DNA from: Lysinibacillus_B sp031181585
GTDB taxonomy: Bacteria; Bacillota; Bacilli; Bacillales_A; Planococcaceae
NCBI RefSeq assembly: GCF_047301505.1
Contig: NZ_CP154840.1
Coordinates: forward strand, 2,542,001 to 2,606,000
Reading direction: 5' to 3'
DNA length: 64,000 bases
This document shows, piece after piece, positions 42,914-51,586 of the stretch. Position numbers and translations under genes: made by a program. The notes under the pieces are model-generated. The model had not been told where the DNA came from, made no database searches, and saw nothing but the letters and a program-made list of their open reading frames with translations. The stretch's first letter is position 1; each line of letters begins with the position of its first letter.

Positions 42914-43447
42914 TCAATCTTTCTTTCCATATGATTTGGATACGAATATAACTTCTTCAATATTCTGCAGTTTATTCACTTCTATTGTAAGCACAAAAAA
43001 AACATTGGCGAGCAGTCCTAAAAATTGAAATAGAATTTCCGGTACTTCCCGCTCCTCACTGACTTTATGAAGTGCCCGGTACGATTTTTTTGCTTCACTT
43101 CTACAAACATGAAGGGACGAGGCTCCGTGGCTTCCCTGCGGCAGTACAAACTGCTTGATCGCTTCTCCTGCGCGTTCAACAAAATCATCATAAATGCTGT
43201 CCAGCCATGCTAAATCTTCAATGGTAATGGACAGCCGCCCACGAACAGAACCATTTACATGATAGGCAAGGGGCTGTATTTGGCGAAGAATAGTCACGAT
43301 CTCCTCAGTTCCAGTTTCTTGCTCCAGTACAGCAATCGCATGTCCTATTTGAGTCGTCATTGAATCTGTACGGATTTCGTAGTCTACCAGGCAGCTTTTC
43401 TCACGCATAAATGGATAGCTTTTATAACGCCAATCATTTTTCTTCAT
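42914..43447 (-). CDS. Divergent PduO-like corrinoid protein
   Basis: A 177-residue, all-helical protein of the PduO/cob(I)alamin adenosyltransferase superfamily. Recognisable family landmarks are the helix YEIRTDSMTTQIGHA near residue 22 (family: Y...DELNS.IG.A), FVLPQGS near 108 (family FxLPGG) and LHVCR near 118. The N-terminal TxTGDxG ATP-binding motif of canonical enzymes is absent, with no room for it in frame upstream. The usual RRAER stretch reads KKSYR, and the C-terminal LNRLSD reads LGLLAN. It overlaps nrdF by 14 bases. It may bind corrinoid without adenosylating it; a divergent but active enzyme is the alternative. Confidence 0.7.
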   Translation of the reverse strand: MKKNDWRYKSYPFMREKSCLVDYEIRTDSMTTQIGHAIAVLEQETGTEEIVTILRQIQPLAYHVNGSVRGRLSITIEDLAWLDSIYDDFVERAGEAIKQFVLPQGSHGASSLHVCRSEAKKSYRALHKVSEEREVPEILFQFLGLLANVFFVLTIEVNKLQNIEEVIFVSKSYGKKD

Positions 43448-44432
43448 CGCTTTCGATCCCTTCAAAATGACTGAAATTAAATGTATCATCCGTAATTGGG
43501 GCAACTTTAGCCACTGCATATGTTGAACCTTTTTGTGAGAAGAAGTCATAAGTAGAGCCTTCGTTCCGGATCCCATTCATAACAATCGGGTTTACTTCCT
43601 CTTCCGGGAACATTGCCTCAAAGCCAACATTCATGAGTGCTTTATTAGCATTATAGCGCACATATGCCTTCACCTCGGGACTTAGTCCAGTTTCCGCATA
43701 CACATCTTCTGTGTAGCGTAATTCATTCTGGTAAAGATCTAATAGAAATTCATAGCCCCATACTTTCAGCTCATCCTGCTTTTCTTGGCTGAATCGCTTG
43801 AAAATATTTTGGGCAAAGAATCCTACTGCTACACCATGAATGGATTCATCGCGTAGAATAAGAGATATCACCTCAGCACTGTTTCGTAATACCCCCTGGC
43901 CTCCTAAGTAGAGCGGGTAGAAAAAACCTGAATAGAAAAGGAACGATTCAAGCATGACAGAGGCATACATTGCCTTCCATAAGCTTTCCGGGTCATCTTC
44001 TTTAATTGATTGGTAAATGTCGCTGATGCGGGATGCTTTATATTGCAGGAACTCATTCTTTTTTACCCACTCAAAAATCTCATCGATTTCGGCATTTTTA
44101 CAAAGCGTCGTAAAAATATAAGAGTACGATTTTGCATGAATTGCTTCAAAGGCTGCAAATACCGTAAGTACTGCCTTTTCCTGCAGATCAGGAGCAAACT
44201 TGGCAATTTCATTCATTCCGACATTAGTTTGTAGAGTGTCCAGCAGCGTTAGACCGCCAAACACTTTCTTATACGTATCTTGATGTTCGAATGTCTGCCA
44301 CTGGCTAATATCTTTACTGACGGCAATTTCCTCAGGAAACCAGATTTGCTTCCATTGCTGATCCCAAAACACCTTTGCCAGCTCCGATGTCGGGGCATTC
44401 CAATTGACTGCTTCATAAGCTAAATTTGACAT
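43434..44432 (-). CDS. nrdF: Class Ib ribonucleotide reductase, beta (radical) subunit
   Basis: A 332-residue R2F subunit that holds the dimetal-tyrosyl radical. All ligands are seen: Asp in LLDTLQTN, Glu and His in FEAIHAKSY (with the radical Tyr in that helix), Glu in MLESFLF, Glu and His in RDESIHG. The ATG at 44432 lies inside the end of nrdE (13-base overlap) with AGAGGAG upstream. It is oxygen-dependent and does not need B12. Confidence 0.95.
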   Translation of the reverse strand: MSNLAYEAVNWNAPTSELAKVFWDQQWKQIWFPEEIAVSKDISQWQTFEHQDTYKKVFGGLTLLDTLQTNVGMNEIAKFAPDLQEKAVLTVFAAFEAIHAKSYSYIFTTLCKNAEIDEIFEWVKKNEFLQYKASRISDIYQSIKEDDPESLWKAMYASVMLESFLFYSGFFYPLYLGGQGVLRNSAEVISLILRDESIHGVAVGFFAQNIFKRFSQEKQDELKVWGYEFLLDLYQNELRYTEDVYAETGLSPEVKAYVRYNANKALMNVGFEAMFPEEEVNPIVMNGIRNEGSTYDFFSQKGSTYAVAKVAPITDDTFNFSHFEGIESDEEK

Positions 44433-46513
44433 GCTACACACTCCTCTAAAGATTGCAGACGCTGCCGCACATAATAAACCGATTTAATGCCTTTCATCCA
44501 GGCATAGATATACACTTTCGCGAGCTGCTCAGTCGTCCATTGATCCGTTACATACAAGGTCATAGAAATTCCTTGGTCTACATGCTTTTGCGCAGCGGCG
44601 TAGACATCGATCAATTCATAAGGATTCACCTCATATGCTTCCGTATACAGATGCTTATTATCATTATTCATAAACGGCATCGGATAGATTGTTCGACTGT
44701 CTGCATAATCTCTGATTTCTACTCGCTCTGTACAAGGTGCCATAGAAGCGGTGCTGTTACGGATATAGGAAATACTGCCTGTCGGAGCAATCGCCAAACG
44801 GTATGCATGATAAAGACCATGCTCCATTACTTCCGCTTTCAATTCGTTCCACATCTGTGCAGTAATGAGCGGTACAGAACCTAGAGCGTTTGTTACTTTA
44901 GAAGAGTGAGAGGTTACTTTTTTATCAGTATACTGATTAAAATACTCGCCATTAGCATATTCACTATCAGCAAAACGGTGGAAAGTCTGCCCCTTCTCTT
45001 TGGCAATTTCCATCGAAGAGCGCAGCGAATAGTAATTCACAGCCTCCATAAAGGCATCTATAAAGGCAATGGAATCTTGTGAACCATAAGGAATACCTTC
45101 TTGTACAAGGTGTCCATGAAGATTCATAACACCAAGGCCAATTGAATGCATTAGCCGGTTCGCCTTTGCAACAGATGGTACATTTCGAATATAAGTCATT
45201 GTTGAAACATTCGTTAATAAGCGGATGGAAGTGTCTATTAGCTGCCCAAAGTCATTCACCTTGGTAGCCTTATGAATATCAAGCGAACCAAGATTGCAAG
45301 ACACATCTAGTCCATATTCATTAGGCTGATCTTGATCCGTAATAACACTTGTCTCCTGCACTTGAAGGATTTCTGTACAAAGATTTGACATCTTCACCCG
45401 GCCAATTCTCTTTAAAGGATGCGCCTTGTTTACATTATCATCAAAAATTTCAAATGGATAACCGGATTCAAATTGCGCTTTTTTTATTTCTGTATAGAGC
45501 TTTCGGGCATTAAGTCGCTTAATCTTACGGATATTTGGATTATCGAGCAATTCATAATACATTTCACTCATCGACAGCTCGGACATACGTTTTCCATATT
45601 CTTTGAAAATATCATATGGGCTGAAGAGAACAACATCCTTATCACGCTTCATTAACTCAAAGAAAATACCCGGAATAATAATGCCTGTTGATAGAGTTGC
45701 CAGACGGATCTTATCATCAGCATTCGGTTTTTTAGAGGAGATGAAATTTTCAATATCCCCATGGAAAATATTCAAATAAGCGACACCTGAACCGTTTCGC
45801 TGTCCTAATTGATTTGAATATAAGAATGAGTTTTCGAGCAGCTTCGCTACCGGAATGACACCGCTTGCTTTGTTTAAAATTCCTTTGATAGGATCACCTA
45901 GCGGGCGAACATCTGTAAGGTTTACTCCTACACCTCCCCCAAGGCGTGACAGTTCCAGACAATAGCCGATATTCTCCGCAATGCTGTTCATTGTATCGTC
46001 CATTGTCAGCTTGAAGCAGCTAACGAGTTCGCCTCTTGCCTTCTTCCCGCTATTCAGGGCAGTCGGTGTAGCAGGCTGGTACGCTTCCATCATCGCTTCT
46101 ACAGCCTGTTCCGCTAATGTTTCATCACCCTGCGCCAAATAAAGAGCAATAATAACAATACGGTCTTCATATTTTTCCAGTATTTCCTTGCCGTCTCTGC
46201 TCTTCATAGCATAGCCTTCATAAAATTTACTTGCGCTCATAAAGGAAGAGAAACGGAATTTGTAGCTATATGCTTTTTCATACAAACTCTTAATAAATTC
46301 AAAATTATATAATTCCAAGAATTCGCTCTCATAATAGCTTTCTTCTATTAAGTATTTTAGCTTGTCCTCCAAATTAATGAAGTGCCGCATTCTTACATTC
46401 ACGTCTTCAAGGAAATAACTGCGTGTCGCTTCCTTGTCCTTTGCAGTGTCAATACTGCCTGTCGTAGCGTATTGATTCAATACTTCATTGTTCAACTTTA
46501 AATATGTTTTCAT
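44420..46513 (-). CDS. nrdE: Class Ib ribonucleotide reductase, alpha (catalytic) subunit
   Basis: A 697-residue catalytic subunit that reduces ribonucleoside diphosphates. Active-site residues are present: Cys in LVSCFKL, N-x-C-x-E in MSNLCTEIL, and second redox Cys in SCNLGS. The C-terminal redox pair is in EECVACQI, where NrdH delivers electrons. As usual for class Ib the N-terminal ATP-cone is missing. The start overlaps the nrdI stop by one base (TAATG). Confidence 0.95.
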   Translation of the reverse strand: MKTYLKLNNEVLNQYATTGSIDTAKDKEATRSYFLEDVNVRMRHFINLEDKLKYLIEESYYESEFLELYNFEFIKSLYEKAYSYKFRFSSFMSASKFYEGYAMKSRDGKEILEKYEDRIVIIALYLAQGDETLAEQAVEAMMEAYQPATPTALNSGKKARGELVSCFKLTMDDTMNSIAENIGYCLELSRLGGGVGVNLTDVRPLGDPIKGILNKASGVIPVAKLLENSFLYSNQLGQRNGSGVAYLNIFHGDIENFISSKKPNADDKIRLATLSTGIIIPGIFFELMKRDKDVVLFSPYDIFKEYGKRMSELSMSEMYYELLDNPNIRKIKRLNARKLYTEIKKAQFESGYPFEIFDDNVNKAHPLKRIGRVKMSNLCTEILQVQETSVITDQDQPNEYGLDVSCNLGSLDIHKATKVNDFGQLIDTSIRLLTNVSTMTYIRNVPSVAKANRLMHSIGLGVMNLHGHLVQEGIPYGSQDSIAFIDAFMEAVNYYSLRSSMEIAKEKGQTFHRFADSEYANGEYFNQYTDKKVTSHSSKVTNALGSVPLITAQMWNELKAEVMEHGLYHAYRLAIAPTGSISYIRNSTASMAPCTERVEIRDYADSRTIYPMPFMNNDNKHLYTEAYEVNPYELIDVYAAAQKHVDQGISMTLYVTDQWTTEQLAKVYIYAWMKGIKSVYYVRQRLQSLEECVACQI

Positions 46514-46878
46514 TACACAACCTCTTTTACTTGTTGATGATAAAACTGGATAATTTTTTCGTAATCCTGGGGGTAGCCTCTTAAATCCAGCTTGCAGACA
46601 AGTGGTATTCCATATTCTGCAGCCAATTTATCACCGGCCATCCCGAAAACATGATGACCGAAATTACTATTGCCACTAACGATTACGCCCCTGCAAAATG
46701 AATTGTTCTGCTCCATAAAACGGGCCACTTGAAATGGGATATCGCCTAATCCATCTGTATAGGTGAACAGTAAAAAAGGAGTTCTAAGCTGCATTCCATC
46801 ATTTATCTCAATATTCGGTAAATTGAGTTTAGAAACCACAAAGGATACATTTCCCGTTCTGCTGGCATAGACAATCAC
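46513..46878 (-). CDS. nrdI: Flavodoxin-like NrdI
   Basis: A 121-residue flavodoxin-like protein that supplies oxidant for assembling the Mn(III)2-tyrosyl radical of NrdF. It starts IVYASRTGNVSFVVSKL, which holds the FMN phosphate loop, and continues TYTDGLGDIP and GVIVSGNSNFGHHVFG, typical NrdI flavin loops. The start is GTG, overlapping the nrdH stop by four bases. Confidence 0.94.
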   Translation of the reverse strand: MIVYASRTGNVSFVVSKLNLPNIEINDGMQLRTPFLLFTYTDGLGDIPFQVARFMEQNNSFCRGVIVSGNSNFGHHVFGMAGDKLAAEYGIPLVCKLDLRGYPQDYEKIIQFYHQQVKEVV

Positions 46879-47099
46879 TTGCTTATCTGTCCGATTCTTT
46901 CCAAAATAGCTGGGACACTTCCAATTAGTTCATCATTCACTTGTAAAATCGGTACTGAGGAAAATCCGGCCTCCGTTACTCTTTGCATAGCTTCTTGATT
47001 ATGATCTAAATTGACTACTTCTGCCTCTATTCCTGCTTGTACAAGCTCCGATTTGACCCAAAGACACTTTGGGCAGACTGTTTTCGTGTATAACTTCAT
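46875..47099 (-). CDS. nrdH: Glutaredoxin-like NrdH
   Basis: A 74-residue glutaredoxin-like redoxin that reduces NrdE, itself reduced by thioredoxin reductase. The active-site CPKC motif is near residue 9 (TVCPKCLWVK), differing from the more usual CVQC. SVPILQVND near residue 50 is the conserved cis-Pro segment. I start at ATG 47099, nine bases after AAGG; an in-frame ATG at 47108 abuts that site. First gene after the second cobalamin riboswitch. Confidence 0.92.
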   Translation of the reverse strand: MKLYTKTVCPKCLWVKSELVQAGIEAEVVNLDHNQEAMQRVTEAGFSSVPILQVNDELIGSVPAILERIGQISK

Positions 47100-47294
47100 G
47101 AAACTCATCCTTTCTTATTCATTATGCCTCGAGTAATTGTTTTGGGAATGTGAGCTTAACATCACATCCTATCACCACTTGGAGGCTTTTACTTTTAATA
47201 GTGCACAGTAGAGGAGCAACGAAAAAGGTGCCTTTATCCGTATTTGCCCCGCTGCTTACATTAGTGGGTATCTTCGGTTGAAACAAGCCGAACA

Positions 47295-47324
47295 TAAAAA
47301 AAGCTACCTCCTAAAGAGATAGCT
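47295..47324 (-). terminator. Riboswitch terminator ahead of nrdH
   Basis: On the minus strand AGCTATCTC pairs with GAGGTAGCT (one wobble) and is followed by seven T. It lies after the cobalamin aptamer and about 200 bases before nrdH, so B12 binding probably terminates transcription here. Confidence 0.85.
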
Positions 47325-47385
47325 AGAAATGGAAACGTAAAAAACCCGTCTCCATTTCTCAATCCCCGAAGAAATGTAAAGTCGC

Positions 47386-47547
47386 TTTATTCAGGCAGGT
47401 CTCCTGGCTTTGCTTCATTCTTTGATTCCCTTCCCATGCATTAAGCACAGTGGCTACGAATCATCGTCGGCATTCACAGTTGCGGGGACAGCGCCGGAAT
47501 CTAACCGGACTTCCCTTTTAAACTACATATAGTAGTACCTGGATAAA
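47386..47547 (-). promoter_or_regulatory. Cobalamin riboswitch upstream of nrdHIEF operon
   Basis: On the minus strand the aptamer shows GGGAAGTCCGGTTAGATTCC, then GCGCTGTCCCCGCAACTGT and, at the 3' end, the B12-box-like AGCCAGGAGACCTGCCT. TTTATCCAGG at the start pairs with CCTGAATAAA at the end to close P1. It is followed by an alternative hairpin (47325-47359) and the terminator at 47295-47324. Confidence 0.95.
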
Positions 47548-47582
47548 ACTAACACAATATATTGTTTTAAGTAACTGAAGTC

Positions 47583-47612
47583 AGTATAGCATAGTCCCTT
47601 CCGAAATGTAAA
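47583..47612 (-). promoter_or_regulatory. Promoter of the riboswitch-nrd operon
   Basis: On the minus strand TTTACA (47612-47607), an 18-base spacer and TATACT (47588-47583) preceded by TG one base upstream form a credible extended -10 promoter about 35 bases before the aptamer. Confidence 0.55.
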
Positions 47613-47721
47613 ATGTAAATTTCACTTTCCCTTCTAACATTAGAAATTTCATGCAAAAAATACAGATTCCATTTTTAAATTCATGCATTATGGTACGATA
47701 TTCAAAAACGCGGGTGACTTT

Positions 47722-49185
47722 ATGTATCTTACTATTTGCGTTACAAGCGATCTTCACGGGCGGCTGGACCGTTTTCAAAAAATAGCGCAGCACATTGAAC
47801 AAATAAAGCCTGACATTCTTATCGATAACGGCGATTTTCTGCAAGGAAGTTTAATAACTTATTACTACGACCATGTAAAGCCCGGGCCGCACCCAATGAT
47901 TGCAATCGCTAATAATCTTGGCTATGATGCAGCCGTCTTTGGGAATCATGAATTCAATTATCCATTAAAAGAAGTAGAATTCATGAGGAAACAATGCGAG
48001 TTTCCCTGGATAGCAGCTAACATTGGAAACTTCGCAAAGCCGTATGTCATAAAAGAGATCAAAGGAAAGAGAGTGGCGATCATTGGCATCGTTACACATG
48101 TTACCCCTTTTTGGGACGAACATCAATATACAAGTGATCTTCAATTTTCAGAAGCCTTTACAGCTGCACGCGATTGGGTTCAATATGTTAAGAAAAAAGA
48201 ATATGCAGATGTCGTTATTCTTAGTTACCATGGCGGCTTCACAAACCATCCTAAAACCGGTGCTCCATTTGCAGAGAATGATGGAGAAAACCAAGGAAAT
48301 CAGCTGCTTGATATTCCGGAGGTCGACATCTTAATCACAGGTCACCAGCACCTGGAAATCTCTTGTATTGTAAATGGAATTCCTGTTATCCAGCCTGGTG
48401 CAAACGGCTCTTGTTTCGGCCATATAACATACGGACTTAATGACGAGAAGGCACTCGATGTACAACTACACCATGTTACAGCCATCCCCGAATGCTATCC
48501 CAGCGAAGTAAGCAGATGGCTTAAGGAGCGGATCGGTTATACGGAAGTAGACTTTCGTTATGAAGGAATGCTTGCTTCCCGGCTTGAGAATCATGCGTTC
48601 GTTGATTTTATGCACGATATCCAGCTAGCGGCTGCTGATGCCCAGTTATCCGTCGTCGAATTATCTTATCACGAATACGGAGGGTTCACTGGTGCTATTA
48701 CCCATTTTGATGTTTTAAAAAACTTTTCACGTCCAAATACCTTGAAAGTATTAGAGCTCACAGGAGCGGATATTAAGGAAGCACTCGAACAATGCGCGGC
48801 TGTGTTTGCAGTGAATGCGGATGGAGATATAGATTTTTCCTTAAATGTACACCCTGACGTGCTAGCTCCCTATGTATACGATTTTTGGGGCGGCCTCGAT
48901 TATGAGCTATTAATAAGCGATCCAGTTGGATCTCGTGTAAAAAATATGCTCTACGATGGTAAACCTGTTACAAATGATATGACGTTTAAAGTCGTGATGA
49001 ACAGCTACCGCGCAACAGGTGCCGACTTTCCTATGTTTCGAAATAAGCCCCTGCTGGAAGAAACGAAAGAGATTGTACCCGAGCTCATCATAAAATACAT
49101 CAAGGATCACCCCCCTTTGTCACACCGGGAGCACGGGCGTTTTCAAGTCACAGCTGGAAGAGCAGAGACTCCCTCCATCTATTAA
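47722..49185 (+). CDS. 5'-nucleotidase/cyclic-phosphodiesterase-type metallophosphoesterase (YunD-like)
   Basis: A 487-residue two-domain enzyme. The metallophosphoesterase domain carries SDLHGRLD, DNGDFLQGS, GNHEFNY, SYHGG and GHQH as metal-binding motifs in order, and the C-terminal 5'-nucleotidase domain starts near residue 290 and ends in the substrate-binding NSYRATGADFPMF. No signal peptide is present, so it acts in the cytoplasm. The ATG at 47722 is preceded by GGGTGAC. It diverges from the nrd riboswitch, with the two promoters sharing about 170 bases. Confidence 0.88.
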   Translation: MYLTICVTSDLHGRLDRFQKIAQHIEQIKPDILIDNGDFLQGSLITYYYDHVKPGPHPMIAIANNLGYDAAVFGNHEFNYPLKEVEFMRKQCEFPWIAANIGNFAKPYVIKEIKGKRVAIIGIVTHVTPFWDEHQYTSDLQFSEAFTAARDWVQYVKKKEYADVVILSYHGGFTNHPKTGAPFAENDGENQGNQLLDIPEVDILITGHQHLEISCIVNGIPVIQPGANGSCFGHITYGLNDEKALDVQLHHVTAIPECYPSEVSRWLKERIGYTEVDFRYEGMLASRLENHAFVDFMHDIQLAAADAQLSVVELSYHEYGGFTGAITHFDVLKNFSRPNTLKVLELTGADIKEALEQCAAVFAVNADGDIDFSLNVHPDVLAPYVYDFWGGLDYELLISDPVGSRVKNMLYDGKPVTNDMTFKVVMNSYRATGADFPMFRNKPLLEETKEIVPELIIKYIKDHPPLSHREHGRFQVTAGRAETPSIY

Positions 49186-49401
49186 ATCTTCTCATTCCAT
49201 ACATGCTTAAAGCGGGTGTCTGAAAGTCGTAGAAGGACAAGTATATAAACTATATGAGCCATATTCGTAATGGATCTTGCCAATGAAGATACATCTGTCC
49301 AGAAAACTTCAACCTATCTGGACTTCAGTGCAAAATAGCTACTTAACTTTATGATAGACATACCTTTTATTATTTAAAAATACATCATTTTCTATTAAAA
49401 A
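49186..49401. other. Spacer, no gene seen
   Basis: About 215 bases between the phosphoesterase gene and the IS1182-like remnant. No coding frame, hairpin or recognised motif. Confidence 0.4.
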
Positions 49402-50064
49402 GAGAGTGTCTTTTTGACACTCCTAGGCTGAAGACAAATTCAAAGAAATTTGAAATTGTCTTCAGTCTTTTTTCTATTTACAATACATAGTAAGAAATCG
49501 TCGATTTCCACTCTAGGCGCTACGCTTACCACGGGCACGGCCTCAGCCTTCTCCCTCGCTGCGCTCCGTCCGGGTGCTTCGGGCCAACAGGATGTTGGTC
49601 ACAAAGGCGTTGTCACACGATGTGACAACGCCTTTGTTCCTTTCGTCGCACATAAATTCGCTGTTCCCGTTGGTGTCTTCTCGCCTGCCACTTCAATCGA
49701 CTTGTATCAGCTACTGAAAAAGGGTGGCCCTTCTACATTTCCTACTATTTTGAGGTGATGATAATTATGATGACGAATAACCAAATCAATGAACGCGAAC
49801 AACTTGAAATGCTGACAATTGAGCAGCTTATACCAAATGACCATCTGGTCCGTAAACTGGATGCTGCCATGAATTTAAAAAAGCTTACCACTTGGACATG
49901 GCAAGTTTCCTAATATGAGATGAAAGCGTCTCGTAGAGGCGATTCACAAAGAAAACTCAGTTGAAAATTACATTCAACTACCTACGAAAATGACAAAATG
50001 CCTTGAGAGTCCGTCCCTCAAGGCATTTTGTCTTCACTCTGAGAGCGTCTTTTTGACACGCCTC
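49402..50064 (+). mobile_element. IS1182-like element with large internal deletion
   Basis: Related short palindromes bound the element: GAGAGTGTCTTTTTGACACTC at 49402 and GAGAGCGTCTTTTTGACACGC at 50041. Inside, in order: a repeat hairpin (49426-49478) shared with 35732-35785, a GC-richer leader, a perfect hairpin ACAAAGGCGTTGTCACA/TGTGACAACGCCTTTGT near 49590-49636, a transposase start (49767), and a perfect end hairpin ACAAAATGCCTTGAG/CTCAAGGCATTTTGT near 49990-50030. Roughly 1.3 kb of transposase is missing. Assignment to IS1182 rests on the N-terminal sequence of the transposase. Confidence 0.7.
49767..49913 (+). pseudogene. Truncated IS1182-type transposase
   Basis: A 48-codon frame begins MMTNNQINEREQLEMLTIEQL and continues to DHLVRKLDAAM, the characteristic N-terminus of IS1182-family transposases, with TGAGGTG before the ATG. 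After about 36 residues it runs into unrelated sequence and a stop. Full-length proteins exceed 400 residues. Confidence 0.75.
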
Positions 50065-50071
50065 TTCCCTG

Positions 50072-51586
50072 CTAATATATTGTTGATTTAAACTTCACTT
50101 TCCAGCCACCATCCCTTGCCATTTCCCATTCAAATATTTCTTTTCCAGTTTGGGAACTTTCCACAATTAACTTCTCTTCTATTATATTAAATTCAGCCGT
50201 TTCCAACATATAGGCATAGTAGCTGAAGTAGTGCTTCAGGTTATCTTGTTTGATTTCTTTAAAATAATTCTCCAGTCTTTCATAGGAAATATCACTTGTC
50301 AAAGCTTGCGCTGTTTTGTAATCAGCTTGCAGTAAAGCATACAGTTGGACTCTTGCTACCTCTTTTGGAGCAGCTTTTGCCGCAGCAGTGTAGCCTTTTT
50401 GTTTTACTTCTTCGTACAAAGTCACTTCTGCAGAAGACCATGACGTTTCAATGTCGGCAATGGAATAGCCAAGTACCTTTCCGATAATCTGATCTTTTTT
50501 TATATATCCTTGCACACCATCACTCAGCCAGTTATCAGGATGGACGAACAGCTCATCTTCTGCCATTTGACCATAGTCGACTGTTTCGCTAGTCTTGTAA
50601 TCAGGATAGCCCTCTGCCCTTGCCCAGCCATAGGGTTCAAGAATACCTATTTCATTAATTACAATAGAGCTTTCTTCTTTTTTTACAGAAACCCCATGAC
50701 TTCCCATCTCATTTGTCGCCTGAATGCGAACGACTTCCGGCCCATCTCTTCCTTCTACCAATACAACATCGGTAAAATTAAAAGCATTCTTTTCATAATA
50801 ATCAGGGTCAACTACAATGTCGAATTGGGAATATTCCTCTCCGTACACATGCATCGTATCCTTCTCATAGGAAAGGATATAATCGTCCCCTACAAGCTCA
50901 TAAACAATTGGCAATTCCGTTATGATATCTGGACGTGGAACTTGTTCTGCTCTCTTCTTCACTCCATCCTTTACTAAATAAACAGGTGTTCCTACTGAAG
51001 GCACCAAGGCAACCCATATTTTATCTCTGTCAATTGTAAACAATTCTATTTCTTTTTCTCCTACAATTATTGAGTCTGTGCCATCTTTCAATTTACCAGC
51101 AAAAATGACTTCTCCATTTTCACCGTGATAATCTTCATAAGTCCAGTTTAGAGGCTCTTCATTCATTTTATCGGCTCTAATACCAGCCCCCCCTGACAGT
51201 CCAAATTCCCATTCATTATCCTCATAGATCATATATTGAAAATAATACACCTCACTTTCTCCCTGATCATAAATACCAACAATAAGGGCATCATTTTTTT
51301 GATTAAAAGACAGCTTGACATGCCGGATATCGACTTGCATATTATTGCGCTCTTTCTGTAAAAACTCTTCGTATGCAGCAATGGCACCTGCCTGAGAATA
51401 GCCTTTATCCACCTTAAAACCATTCATGACAAGGAAAAAACAAACGACTGAAAAAACTGCCACTGCTCCAATCGGCACCCATCTATACCTCTTTTTTTGA
51501 GTCATCTGCAGCACCTTCTTTTTCTTTTCATCGGAAAGTCTTAGTTCTCCAAAAATCTCCTGCTGCTCCTGTTTAAATCTATTCAT
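50072..51586 (-). CDS. Membrane-bound putative anti-sigma factor
   Basis: A 504-residue protein with a short cytoplasmic N-terminus (NRFKQEQQEIFGELRLSDEKKKKVLQMTQ), one membrane helix (VPIGAVAVFSVVCFFLVMNGF) and a large extracellular region with no recognised catalytic motif. The sigma gene directly upstream overlaps it by eight bases. I use ATG 51586, with GGGAGG seven bases upstream. The layout is that of a transmembrane anti-sigma factor; the family is not recognised. Confidence 0.72.
   Translation of the reverse strand: MNRFKQEQQEIFGELRLSDEKKKKVLQMTQKKRYRWVPIGAVAVFSVVCFFLVMNGFKVDKGYSQAGAIAAYEEFLQKERNNMQVDIRHVKLSFNQKNDALIVGIYDQGESEVYYFQYMIYEDNEWEFGLSGGAGIRADKMNEEPLNWTYEDYHGENGEVIFAGKLKDGTDSIIVGEKEIELFTIDRDKIWVALVPSVGTPVYLVKDGVKKRAEQVPRPDIITELPIVYELVGDDYILSYEKDTMHVYGEEYSQFDIVVDPDYYEKNAFNFTDVVLVEGRDGPEVVRIQATNEMGSHGVSVKKEESSIVINEIGILEPYGWARAEGYPDYKTSETVDYGQMAEDELFVHPDNWLSDGVQGYIKKDQIIGKVLGYSIADIETSWSSAEVTLYEEVKQKGYTAAAKAAPKEVARVQLYALLQADYKTAQALTSDISYERLENYFKEIKQDNLKHYFSYYAYMLETAEFNIIEEKLIVESSQTGKEIFEWEMARDGGWKVKFKSTIY

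Noticed and set aside
43448..43576. Longer N-terminus of the PduO-like protein
   Set aside because: The in-frame extension lies inside nrdF, has no TxTGDxG motif and no family resemblance; the ATG at 43447 is the better start.
49450..49758. 102-codon frame upstream of the truncated transposase
   Set aside because: It covers the GC-rich leader and hairpin of the IS1182-like element and has no plausible start signal.
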